Source: Sternotherus odoratus
Taxonomy: Eukaryota; Chordata; Testudines; Kinosternidae
Direction: 5' to 3'
NCBI GenBank assembly: GCA_032164245.1
Contig: JAVMKO010000002.1
Coordinates: 175,404,920 to 175,468,919 of the forward strand
DNA: 64,000 nt
Positions 22,501 through 31,194 of this stretch are shown here, piece by piece (position 1 is the first letter of the stretch; every line of letters begins with the position of its first letter). The notes under the pieces were generated by a model. It did no database searches. It had not been told where the DNA came from and saw only the letters and a list, made by a program, of their open reading frames with translations. A program made the translations under genes and the position numbers.

Positions 22501-25137
22501 TACTATTGGCCTTCTACTCCATGCCATCTATTTTAGATTCCACAGCATGGATTAATTAAAGGCCAATTCTCAATAAGGTATTGCCCATGTTAGGTCCATT
22601 ATTATTGGTAGGGGACATTCTTAGAGCAAAGGGACCTATACAGCCGATATACTCATTGCTTAAGTTCTGGCATCTGAATTTAACAGTCATCATTTTGTAA
22701 CTCTGCTTCAATTTTCACCTCCCCTGGATGGAGTGTGTGATGAGAAGAGACATTATGATTAACTTAGGAATGTGAGAGAGTTTTCTCAATTTTCCTCTTA
22801 CCATAAAAGGAAACCAATCTAAACTCCATCTTTAAAATGTATGCAGATTCTTCAAAACCGTTGTATGCAACTCCTATTGTATTCCATGGTACTTCCATAT
22901 GCAGAGGGTTTGCAGGATAGGTTCTACAAAAGGGTATTTATTTGTTTTATCATGTAGAGAATCTTTAAATACTGACAATATGTACCATTTGGGGCTTTTG
23001 AAGACGCAGAGCTGCACAATGAGTCTGCCTGATATTAAACACAAGGGCTTCAAGGAAACCTTACTGCACCACTAAGTACTGTAGTGTTCTACTAACCAAA
23101 AAATGTGAGCTTCTGGGATGTTAAATGAAAACTCACAATGAACACTAGCCCTGTTTATGAACATGACTAGAAAAATGCAGGTAAAGGGAGAATCATGTTC
23201 CCAGTTGATTTTAGATACAGAACAGGCCTCACTTCGGATCTACCATCAAAACATCCGCAACACAAAAAGTGAGAGGGAAGAAATCTCAGTGCTTGTCTAC
23301 ATGGCACCCTAGTCCGGTCTATATGAGTGTAAATGATAGAGAATGCTAAAGTGTTCCCCATATATACCTCCTGCTGGCACAAACGAAGAGGTACCTAGTT
23401 TATGTTTATGTAGTCCTGTTTCAAACAGGATTCTAGCTTTCACTTACCTCCTGACTTGCAGACTGGGCAAAACAGCGTTAGCTGCAGCGTCTTATTGTCA
23501 CAAACATGGGAAAACTCTAATAACTGGTTAATAGTGTTTGTTGGCCTAGCTCTGGCAGGGTGGTTTCTGTATGAAGATCCTGTGATTAAACTCTGTCCAA
23601 CAGGTGATCATCTGGGATCAGGCAGGAAGGGAGAGGTGACTCAAGATGGTCACTCAACAGCTTCCACTTAAGGGTGCGTAGGAGACTGCCAGGAAGTATT
23701 AGCTCTGACAACTCTGGCTTGACATCTCCCACCCCGCTTGAACAGGAGAGGCCAAAACCCACTGAGACTTGAGGAAGCTTCCTGGAGAGCAAAGAAAGCT
23801 GGCAGGATTTAGAAGGACACATTCCCTCAGGAGCAACCAGACTGAGAAAACACAGAAACAGGAATCCATAAGGGCATCTGAAAAAAAGTAAGCCTGCCAG
23901 GGTCATCCTTATAGGAAAACAGAACTTTAGACAAGATAGACATCTCTACAGATTGCTTGTTTTAAAACCTTCTCCAATGCTTTGTTCCAACGTCTAAAGA
24001 AATATACTTTGTTTTAAGAAGGATATTGGTCATTATCACTGCTCAGTTTTTCAGAGAAGAAATGCGGTGCTCTAAACCCATTTGGGCTTGTAGGGTGATA
24101 AGTGGTTGTCATAATCAGGGTAGTGACTCCAGGTCCTGATCTAGGAATGAGAGAATTATGGGCTTCTACTCTGAGACAGGGAAGAGCAAGAGGCCCAAAA
24201 TCTGATGTGACTGTTCTCAGAGAGACCAGAAAGTGGTGGAGTTGCAACAACCCCTGTAATTGTGACAGATATCAATCACACAGGGTCTGTGTAAATCCTG
24301 GCCCAGAATGCAGAGTCGTGGGACAGATCACTGAGGATAGTAAAGGTGGGTCAAATTTCTGCTAACATATCATATCAGTACTTCAGGTTCTCCAATAGCT
24401 TGCCATTGCTTCAAGATCCACATTCAAAGCCCTTTGCGGTTTGGACCAGCCTAGCTCAGAGACTATCTGTTAATCTGCAGCTCAACAAGGAAAGTGCAGT
24501 CATTGAAGGCAAATCCTGTCAGTGCTGTAGATAAAGAAAGATATTCTTGGATCCTTATAATAGAACACACTTCCTGAAGAGATAAGAAAAATAGGGCTGA
24601 CCATGTTCAGAGCATTGATCATGGACACCCCTTTGCAAGAAGCCTACCTGCAAAAACAACAGTGGAAGGAGGAAGAGGTGACAGAGATAGAGAAAGATTC
24701 ACAGTCCACAATAAGCAGCCAGACCCCTAGGATGGAAAGAGTTTGCTTTTTGTAATATTCTATTTAGCAACCACATACTTGGGTGTTTGGCATCTTTTAG
24801 GGAGAACATGACTTGCTGAATTCTCTTTCCCAAACATAAACTAATAGACAAAAGCAAGCAGATTGCATATCAGTTGCATGAAGCTATGCAGTCTGGATAA
24901 TAACAACAAAACCTGCCTCCTGTTTACTCTACTAACGGAAATATAGTGTTGACTTTATTGCCTACTCTGCCAGGAATGGATGCGTCTTGTATTCTGGAAC
25001 TCAGCCGTGCAGGTCATTCTTTTATGCATTCTTTTTGCTTATCTCTCGTTTTCTATAAGACTAAGCCGCTTACTAGCTGTTGCTACATGGAACAGGAATC
25101 TTGGTGTGATCACACAGAAAACCGCAGCAATTCTTAG
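22500..25137. other. No gene seen
   Basis: About 2.6 kb of AT-rich non-coding sequence. ORFs up to 106 codons (23,586-23,906 minus) lack recognisable domains. A patch near 24,380-24,480 has the look of an old interspersed repeat but was not classified. Confidence 0.45.
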
Positions 25138-25320
25138 GGTATGTCTTCACTACAGGAGTAGGTCGATTTCCCTTAAGTCGATTTTCTAAAGCCTACTTTA
25201 GAAAATCGACTTAGTGTGTCCCCACTAAGGACAGCAGGTCGACAGTGGTCGACACTGTCTGTCCTTAAACTTTTGCAGGGGTCAACATAACCCGCATTAC
25301 ACTGTGGGTAGGTGTCTCCT
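25138..25320. mobile_element. Fragment of the 16,868-type MITE
   Basis: Starts GGGTATGTCTTCACTACAGG and follows the MITE at 16,868 through GTCGATTTCCCTTAAGTCGA. It ends abruptly at the Polinton MCP coding fragment. The junction marks the truncated left edge of Polinton copy 1. Confidence 0.65.
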
Positions 25321-25488
25321 GACCAGGAATGCGCCGATCACTATTCCCTAATTAAAACCGGGAACCTGAGAGCCGAAATACGTTTTGGGAAGGCTTTAAC
25401 CGTCACCGTCAATATGATTGTGTATGGGGTTTTTGACAATGTCATAGAGATAAATCAGAGGAGAAATGTTCTGTTTGACTACATGTGA
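25321..25488 (+). pseudogene. Polinton major capsid protein, C-terminal fragment
   Basis: The frame ending at TGA 25,486-25,488 encodes about 55 residues, including HYSLIKTGNLRAEIRFGKAL and the end NVIEINQRRNVLFDYM. This is the typical C-terminus of a Polinton double-jelly-roll MCP (F54H12.2-like). It lies two bases upstream of the protease ATG on the same strand, the expected MCP-protease order. The N-terminal part of the MCP is 1.2 kb away on the opposite strand (26,705-27,479), so the gene has been broken by an inversion. Confidence 0.75.
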
Positions 25489-25490
25489 AC

Positions 25491-26048
25491 ATGGACACGG
25501 TGCAGCTTTTACGTGTCTTATTATCGGACCCTTACACAAAAAAGAATTTCTTAGATGTGTTCCCTTGCGATTGGCTCCCGGGCGGCAAGCTGTCTCAGAG
25601 ACCCCTAGGGTTGGTGGTCAACACGCATCCACACAACCAACCGGGTGAACACTGGCTCGCCTTGTATCTGCCAGAGCGTAACCGTGTAGAGTTCTTTGAC
25701 TCATACGGGCACCCCCCGAACAGTGTGTTGTTTCCTAAAAGCATTATGAATTTTTTAAACAAAAATGCCACAGACATTGTGTTTCACAAGAAACAATTAC
25801 AAGACCCCCGCTCCGTTGCTTGCGGCTATCACTGTGTGTTTTTCTTACATTATCGTAGCAAGGGTTTATCTTTTGACCGGATTTTAGAACTGTATTCTAA
25901 CGACTTAGTGCAAAATGATCGGATGGTGATGAATTTTGTGAAAAGTAAATTTAAATTCTTGAGCATGCCTACCCTTGCTCAAAACATGTTTCAACAAGCC
26001 CAGACATGTGTATCTTGCAATGATTTTCATAGTCATGTTACCCAATAA
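25491..26048 (+). CDS. Adenain-like cysteine protease (capsid maturation)
   Basis: Intact 185-residue frame from ATG 25,491 to TAA 26,046. It resembles the adenovirus maturation protease fold (C5/C48 clan) found in Polintons and adintoviruses, which cleaves capsid and core precursors inside virions. The predicted triad is visible: His54 in GEHWLALYL, Asp70 in EFFDSYG, Gln104 in QLQDPRS as oxyanion residue, and Cys111 in VACGYHC. Length fits the family (about 180-210). A start two codons upstream would be GTG; ATG 25,491 is chosen because it follows the MCP stop by two bases. A Cys-containing C-terminus (CVSC) is present. It is complete here and truncated in copy 2. Expression is unknown. Confidence 0.88.
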   Translation: MDTVQLLRVLLSDPYTKKNFLDVFPCDWLPGGKLSQRPLGLVVNTHPHNQPGEHWLALYLPERNRVEFFDSYGHPPNSVLFPKSIMNFLNKNATDIVFHKKQLQDPRSVACGYHCVFFLHYRSKGLSFDRILELYSNDLVQNDRMVMNFVKSKFKFLSMPTLAQNMFQQAQTCVSCNDFHSHVTQ

Positions 26049-26049
26049 A
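26044..26049 (+). terminator. Poly(A) signal overlapping the protease stop
   Basis: AATAAA contains the TAA stop of the protease gene. Compact stop/poly(A) overlap is typical of small DNA viruses. Confidence 0.6.
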
Positions 26050-26214
26050 GCACCCCTGGTGAGGGGTTTAAAGACAATTGGTGTGTGTTTGGTTTTTTAA
26101 AAAAAGTAAAAAAACAAAAACAAACATGGGTGGGTTTTTTGTTAAAAAAGTATAAAAATGTTTTATTTAAAGCAAAACATTACCAGTTTTTTTTTTAAAA
26201 AAAAAACAACAACA

Positions 26215-26431
26215 TTACACACTGAGCCATGCGGCTCTTTTAGCCAATTTTCGTTTTTTAGACGGCAAAAAAGGGGTTATGGTTTCTCGATCCACCCCGT
26301 TGTCGGCAGTCGAGGCCTTGAGGCATTCCAAAAGATCTCTGTTGGCCGTAGTGCCCATGACGGAAGATGGTACGTTCAGTTCCGCCATGGCATTCATAAA
26401 CACATCCCAACCTTTAGGTACATGTCTGCTA
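26215..26431 (-). pseudogene. Unidentified Polinton-associated ORF, C-terminal half
   Basis: The minus-strand frame reads PKGWDVFMNAMAELNVPSSV and ends in a basic tail with KKRKLAKRAAW before the stop at 26,215. A GW-F-AL-ELNVP pattern recurs in my recollection of proteins from vertebrate Polinton/adintovirus-like elements, where it follows a GSN-LV-DLV block; the function is not known to me. That block lies next door on the opposite strand. The upstream 13 codons of this frame are low-complexity GGAACA repeat, not protein. A minus-strand AATAAA near 26,162-26,167 could serve it. Confidence 0.5.
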
Positions 26432-26466
26432 GGAACAGGAACAAAGGAACAGGGACAAAGGAACAG

Positions 26467-26704
26467 GAACAAAGTGTGACTGCCAAACCTCCAGAAACAT
26501 CAAAGAACTCAGACTCTGTTGCTCAGGAGGTGTTGGATAACGTGAATAAGCGTTATAAGAAAAATGCGATAGTATTGCTAAATAAGCTGGGCCAGGACAA
26601 AAATATTTCTTCATGGGATGATAAAGAGTCTTTTGTGTACAAAGGCTCTGTGGTTAATGGTTCTAACATGCTCGACTTAGTCAGGGCCGTCACCCAGACT
26701 CGCT
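26467..26704 (+). pseudogene. Unidentified Polinton-associated ORF, N-terminal half, inverted
   Basis: The plus-strand frame contains KKNAIVLLNKLGQDKNISSW and VVNGSNMLDLVRAVTQT. This looks like the upstream part of the protein whose C-terminal half is on the minus strand at 26,215-26,431. The segment is bordered by GGAACAG repeats on the left (26,432-26,474) and CTGTTCC on the right (26,705-26,711), consistent with an inversion at inverted repeats. The long 252-codon ORF covering it (26,158-26,916) runs antisense through MCP sequence beyond 26,704 and is not a gene as a whole. Confidence 0.5.
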
Positions 26705-27479
26705 CTGTTCCGGGGTATTTAGCATTAGCGGTAAGCAGGGCCTCTGCATGCCCCAGACGGACACTCGGGGTCACCCGTACTTTCTTCACAAAAAGGGACG
26801 CTGATACAATGCGCAGTTTAAAGCCTCCATCCGTACTACTCATTAAACAGAAGGCGTCTTTACTGCGCGTCAGTTTAATTTTCACATCCACTCCGTTTAA
26901 CAAAAGTTTTTCTTGAAAAAACAGGTCACTGTGTAGATGGCCCAGCAGCTCTACCGTCCTGCTCTGGGCCGTCAGCTTTGCACGCCTCACAAACCCTAGA
27001 TTCCCTTCACCCAAATCTGTTTCTTCATGTTGTCCACCAGTGTCTTTGTAAAACAGGCCTGCGGAAAATTGCGTGGCAAGGGTGTCGTCGCTGTAATTGA
27101 GCAACAATTCTATAAAGGGCCTGTAAGGGTAACAGTTGTTGCTTTGGCTTACAAGGTGGTCTCCCAGCGTAACATCCAACTGGCTGAAAATAGAGGCCAC
27201 GGGATAATTCACCAGGCCCACCTCTGTATTCGCGGCAAGGGCAGTTCCGTCTCCTTTTACAATCTTGCAGCACAGGTACAGCAGCGTGTTGTTTAAATCC
27301 ATATAATCTATGCCATTCCCTGCTATGAAAAAGTCAATGGGGGCAGACTCCGTAACAGCTGATAGAGGTGGCACCGCTATGTAGATGCTTTTCTCAATGC
27401 TGGTCTGCGTAGGGGCTATTTGGAACAAGTCTAGTTCGGATTTGGTGCACTCTTCAGACCTGCAGTGAACAAAAGCCAT
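26705..27479 (-). pseudogene. Polinton major capsid protein, residues 1-259
   Basis: From ATG 27,479 the minus frame encodes the N-terminal part of the hexon-like MCP (F54H12.2-like), starting MAFVHCRSEECTKSE. Recognisable family segments are APIDFFIAGNGIDYMDL (near residue 47), the block around NYPVASIFSQLDVTLGD (91-107) and VKKVRVTPSVRLGHAEAL (231-248). Family likeness stops after AKYPGTE (residue 259). The following 49 residues of the open frame are read antisense through the inverted neighbour. A complete MCP is usually over 400 residues; the missing C-terminus is partly at 25,321-25,488. The protein assembles as the main icosahedral capsomer in relatives. Confidence 0.82.
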
Positions 27480-27484
27480 GTTGA

Positions 27485-27958
27485 TTAAAATATCTCTCTC
27501 TTACCAGGCGGAGAGCGTCTCCTCTTTCGCCCAGGCTTCCTCTTGGGCTTTCGCTTATGGCTGGCCCTGAGCATCAAAGCCCTTCTTTTAAGGGGTTTTG
27601 GGGGGCCTGTGCGTCGTGGGTATGACATATTTCTTTTTCTTTTCCTCCTTTTAATGTACATCAGCCCCGATCCTTCCTGTGAAGCTGTATTCCCCACCTT
27701 CTCCAGAACAGCGCGGGAGACATGACCTACCACGTCTTTAGCTATGTTTTGAGCGGCGGTTTTTACGTGGGGTTTAATAATCTCTAGCCCCCTCCTCAAA
27801 AGCGGCACGGCTTTTCGAAAGAGGCTGCGGAATATTCCACCGACGCCAGCCCCGTACATCACGGGAGCCCCATGATATCCAGGAAGGGCGTATCCCGCCT
27901 GGGCTTTGTAATAGTTCCTGTAGATGCTGGGGTCGCCATAATTTTTTATGATTGCCAT
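27485..27958 (-). CDS. Core/membrane-active protein, pVI/pX-like
   Basis: Intact 157-residue frame. The N-terminal third has a Tyr/Gly-rich stretch followed by the amphipathic segment GGIFRSLFRKAVPLLRRG (about 40-57), resembling the membrane-active or core-peptide regions of adenoviral pVI and pX. The last 55 residues are extremely Lys/Arg-rich (RRKRKRN, KRKPKRKPGRKRRR), fitting DNA condensation in the virion. It ends 5 bp before the MCP start codon on the same strand. Copy 2 has a one-base insertion near codon 5. The functional label is by analogy with adintoviruses, not by a domain hit. Confidence 0.65.
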   Translation of the reverse strand: MAIIKNYGDPSIYRNYYKAQAGYALPGYHGAPVMYGAGVGGIFRSLFRKAVPLLRRGLEIIKPHVKTAAQNIAKDVVGHVSRAVLEKVGNTASQEGSGLMYIKRRKRKRNMSYPRRTGPPKPLKRRALMLRASHKRKPKRKPGRKRRRSPPGKREIF

Positions 27959-27979
27959 AATAGGGGTGTGTTTTGCTTT

Positions 27980-28718
27980 TTAGAAACCTCGCTCTCTCCG
28001 CTGGCGCAGATGCAGCTTGACAATCACCTTGCCGAAGCGAAATGAGACGCTTCTGTTCTGATCTGTCTTTATTTCAATGGTGATGGTGTCGATGTGGTGT
28101 TTACTGACAGGGACGTAATGAGGTTTATCGTAGGTGATGGTAACAAACTCGTTGTTCCTTCCTTGGACGGGGACGCAACGTAACAGGGGAACAGAAAAGT
28201 CCCCCACAAACTGGTGTTCTACGATATCCGTGTACAAATACAAGGAGTTAAACCCCCCTGTGATGTCTGCCGAGAAGGGGAATTTTTGGATGCGGTGTTT
28301 GGGGCCCAAACCCAGAATGTTAGCTAGCTCCCCACCAGTAGAAAACATATACATAGAATCGGTAGATTTAAGTCTAACTTTTCTACCCACAGAGTCGTAG
28401 TTCATGACCGTCTCAGGCGGTCCAGGATGACGAGTCACGGTGCTGTTCATATGATCCAGTAATTCGGGTATGGTCGAGTAATAACCTCGTCGAAGGATGA
28501 AATTCCACGTTATTTCCAAAGGTGATTTCGAAAGGGGTGTCTTCGTTGATAGTATTCCAGCTGTGCGGGTATTGTATTTCCACTAACCCCACCTCCCAGG
28601 CACCCGGGAGATCCAAGGGCTTAACTAGCCGTATTGTAAAGTCCGAGATGGTGTTTTGGGGAAAAACTGCAGAGCTGGCATTGCTGGGGAAAGTAATGTA
28701 AAACCCGCCATCGCTCAT
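27980..28718 (-). pseudogene. Penton-like minor capsid protein, frameshifted
   Basis: From ATG 28,718 the frame encodes MSDGGFYITFPSNASS and FTIRLVKPLDLPGAWEVGL, the start of the penton/minor capsid protein of Polintons. Compared with the open copy 2 version, two bases are lost near 28,511 (GGAAATAACG for GGAAATAAAACG), which shifts the frame at about residue 69. The rest continues in another frame to the stop at 27,980. A long C-rich tract (28,720-28,732) lies just upstream. In relatives this protein occupies the five-fold vertices. Confidence 0.75.
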
Positions 28719-28777
28719 TTCCCCCCCCCCCACCTCTCTCTCTGTGTCTTTGCAGGAGGAATCTCTTTTGTTCGTGT

Positions 28778-29863
28778 CTAAATGTAACAGAGTTCAGAAG
28801 CTTCCACCCAGCTGTTAAACTTATCAGGCCACCCCAACCATTTCACTAGTAGCTGCTTTTTTCTCCCTTTTCCTTTCTCCCCTAGAACTTTTTCAATCCT
28901 GTAAATCCTGTCTCGTTTGGGGTTTACTTTTTGTAGTTCTTCAGGGTAAAAAGATCCAGTAACTGTCTCACCCTCGTAATCTTTTAAGTGGTATACAGGT
29001 CTCTGGCTCCTGGTTAAGGCTTCATCCACTATGAATATTTCATTGGTAAACGTCTGTTCATAACCTTTTTCAAAAGCGCCTTTGGTTTTAGATAGTCTCA
29101 CGTGGTCACCTTTTCTAAAAGGCGCAACAACCGGTTTTATTTTTAAAACATCTCCGTAAACCGTTTTCCATACCTTCAGAGAATTTGAAGGGTTAACATC
29201 AACGGGTCTGGTACGGATAGTTCTGTGAAAGCTCTGGTTGTAACTCTTTATAAAGTCAGGTAAGACGTCAATGTAGCGAAAGGTGTTATGGGCTGTAAAA
29301 TATCTCCACATCCTAGTTTTTAAAGTCCGGTTAAATCGCTCCACAACCCCTGCTTTGACTTCATTATTCGTAACAAAATGGTGAACTCCATGCCGTTTTA
29401 ACAATCTGCTTAAAGGTTTGTTTAAAAATTCTTTCCGCCGATCGGTTTGTAATTTTTGAGGCACGCGACCTTCACTGAAAATAGCTTTAAAGGCCTTGGA
29501 TACCTCACCACTCGTCTTGTCTTTTAGGCCTAAGGCCCAGGCATATTTGGAGAGAATGTCTATCACTGTTAAGATGTACTTAAAACCACTGTTGTGTTTG
29601 GAGAACCGGTGCATATCCACCAAATCTGCCTGCCATTGCGCATCCACATCTGAAACAACGGTCTTGTTTCTTTTAAAACGTATTCGAGCCGGTTTGTGTA
29701 GAGTATAAGCATCCTGGTCTGAAAGCCAAGATGTTACCTGTCTTCTATTTAAAGTTTTACTACGCTTTTTGGCCACTTGAAAAAGAGGGTTCACCCTGCC
29801 AAAGCTCCCAACTTCCCCAGGGGTGTAATATATTTTCTTTAACAGAGCCGTTTGCGTAGACAT
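28778..29863 (-). CDS. Polinton integrase with C-terminal chromodomain
   Basis: Intact frame of 361 residues from ATG 29,863 (five further codons upstream start only with GTG). This is the F54H12.3-like retroviral-type integrase of Polintons, which inserts the linear genome. The DDE core is visible: Asp80 in QWQADLVDM, Asp141 in LQTDRRKEF and Glu175 in KAGVVERFNRTLKTRMW. The residue after TDR is Arg here but Gly in copy 2; Gly is the common form. An SH3-like segment with RKGDHVRLSKTKG follows, then a chromodomain with YRIEKVLGEKGKGRKKQLLV and WLGWPDKFNSWVE near the end. A canonical N-terminal HHCC zinc finger is not obvious. It is likely the source of activity for shorter derivatives if expressed. 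Confidence 0.88.
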   Translation of the reverse strand: MSTQTALLKKIYYTPGEVGSFGRVNPLFQVAKKRSKTLNRRQVTSWLSDQDAYTLHKPARIRFKRNKTVVSDVDAQWQADLVDMHRFSKHNSGFKYILTVIDILSKYAWALGLKDKTSGEVSKAFKAIFSEGRVPQKLQTDRRKEFLNKPLSRLLKRHGVHHFVTNNEVKAGVVERFNRTLKTRMWRYFTAHNTFRYIDVLPDFIKSYNQSFHRTIRTRPVDVNPSNSLKVWKTVYGDVLKIKPVVAPFRKGDHVRLSKTKGAFEKGYEQTFTNEIFIVDEALTRSQRPVYHLKDYEGETVTGSFYPEELQKVNPKRDRIYRIEKVLGEKGKGRKKQLLVKWLGWPDKFNSWVEASELCYI

Positions 29864-30066
29864 GACCGTTACTGGCACCGTCTTTTACTAACACAGTATG
29901 AAGGGTGAGGGACACATTCATATTGACACATTTAAATAAGTTTTATTAATCGCCTGGTTTTAACATAGGTAACAAAGTCCTGTGGCACCTTAAAGACTAA
30001 CTCCTTTTTACAGCCACCTGCAAAAATGTGACTCATGACCCCTACCATAAGGGAGTCTGAGTTGGT

Positions 30067-30610
30067 TCATTCTTCCATTTTGTCCTTTTCGTCTTGAGAT
30101 CTGTGTTTCATACATGAGCAAAAACAGCTGACGCACGATATATTTACTCCCACAGGGCTACCGATGTGTAAGTTCGCAAAGGCCTCTAGAAAGGCATCGT
30201 CGAGCTGTTAAGAGATTTTCAAAAAAGAAAGCGTGTAAGCACCCACTGTTGGTTTTTAATTTACATAACCCCTGGTTCCTAGCCCCATTACACCTTCCCT
30301 TCCTTGACCGACCCCTTCTTAATCATTCATTTACCTGAGCAGCGTCTTTTCTGTTCACCTGGTCCACCGCTGACTCCCCCGAGCCGTGATCGCCTTCCAC
30401 CTCTAAGGGGGTGGACAACGAGAGGCCGTCACACTCATCGGGGTGTCTCATGAGGGTTTCAGGGTCAGGTTCCAGAGTGTCCATCAACGGCTGGACCAAA
30501 GGGTCCACCTCGGAACAGTCACTGTTGTAGCTCTTTCTCCACACAAGTCCAAAGGTGCTTGGGGCTAGAACAAAGTCTGAAGTTCTCAAGGGGGTGGTGA
30601 AGGAGTCCAT
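30067..30610 (-). CDS. Small TIR-resident gene, two exons predicted
   Basis: Exon 1 runs from ATG 30,610 to 30,335 (92 codons) and is mostly within the TIR. It starts MDSFTTPLRTSDFVLAPSTF and is acidic, with the motif YNSDCSEVDP. A donor CAG|GTAAAT follows. A 130-bp intron (30,205-30,334) ends in a pyrimidine-containing CTTAACAG acceptor. Exon 2 (30,204-30,067, 45 codons and a stop) is in frame and contains a Cys cluster ISCVSCFCSCMKH. The unspliced frame would stop three codons after the donor. Splice sites and open frames hold at this locus. Position, size and acidity recall early regulatory proteins of small DNA viruses. SDCSE resembles the Rb-binding LxCxE motif but lacks the Leu. Function unknown. 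Confidence 0.6.
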
Positions 30611-31194
30611 GTTTCCTCTCAGCTGCCTTTCAACAATTTCTAAAACACATGTCCTGGGGTAAGCAATGGCCTCCTCTGTCCGGCGCTGGGATTTATGGGG
30701 TAATGGTGGTGTGCTCTCATTGGCAGAGGGCGCTGGGAGGCGTTCTTAGAGGCGGATCAGACACCCACTTCCGGATGGGTCACCCCCACCCTGGAAGTCA
30801 CCCTGATTGATCAAAATCTCCTCTCGGGGTGGTCCTATCGGGGCAAAACCCCTCCTGATTGGTAGAGGGTGGTGGGAGGTGTTCTTAGAGGGGGTCACAC
30901 ACCCCACTTCCGGACGGGTCACCCCACCCCGGAAATCACCCTAATTGGCCAAACTCTCCTCTCAGGGTGGTCCTATCGGGGCGAAACCCCTCTTGATTGG
31001 TAGAGGGCGGTGGGAGCAGTTCTTAGAGGGGTCACATGACCCCCCTAGCTTCCGGTCAGGTGGCCGCCTTGACCCGCCCCCCTGGGACGGAACTTCCGGT
31101 GATGGGGGGGCGTGGTGTGGGGCCAGGGGCGGGGTTAGGGGCGGGGTTAGGGGCGGGTTTAGGGTTTGATTGACAGTAGGGCCCTTATACTACT
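30310..31194. repeat. Right terminal inverted repeat of Polinton copy 1
   Basis: About 885 bp, matching both ends of copy 2. The outer half has about 140-bp tandem subrepeats (30,730-31,050), each with CACTTCCGGA and CGGAAGTCACC or close variants, GATTGGT, and GTTCTTAGAGG. The last 70 bp has GC boxes interleaved with GGGTTAGGG and ends at 31,194 in TTATACTACT. The inner part contains exon 1 of the small gene. Confidence 0.82.

Larger units (their letters stand above)
25321..31194 (-). mobile_element. Polinton/Maverick (adintovirus-like) copy 1, rearranged
   Basis: Reading from the right TIR on the minus strand the order is: small spliced gene, integrase, penton-like protein, core protein, MCP N-terminal two-thirds. 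Then, reordered, come an unidentified conserved ORF in two opposed pieces, the protease and the MCP C-terminus, the last two on the plus strand. The right terminus reads 5'-AGTAGTATAAGGGCCC inward, matching the 5'-AG start of Polintons. The left TIR, DNA polymerase B and packaging ATPase are missing. The integrase, core and protease frames are intact. Agreement with copy 2 is close across shared parts, so amplification was fairly recent relative to the neighbouring fossils. Confidence 0.9.

Noticed and set aside
26553..26704. Last 49 codons of the minus-strand MCP frame
   Set aside because: These read antisense through the inverted neighbour ORF. MCP likeness stops at residue 259.
26158..26916. 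252-codon plus ORF as one gene
   Set aside because: It is a chimera of an inverted viral ORF segment and antisense MCP sequence beyond 26,704.
30945..31169. Plus ORF at the Polinton end with Gly/Arg repeats
   Set aside because: It overlaps the TIR subrepeats and GC-box tract and is not preserved as a frame in copy 2.
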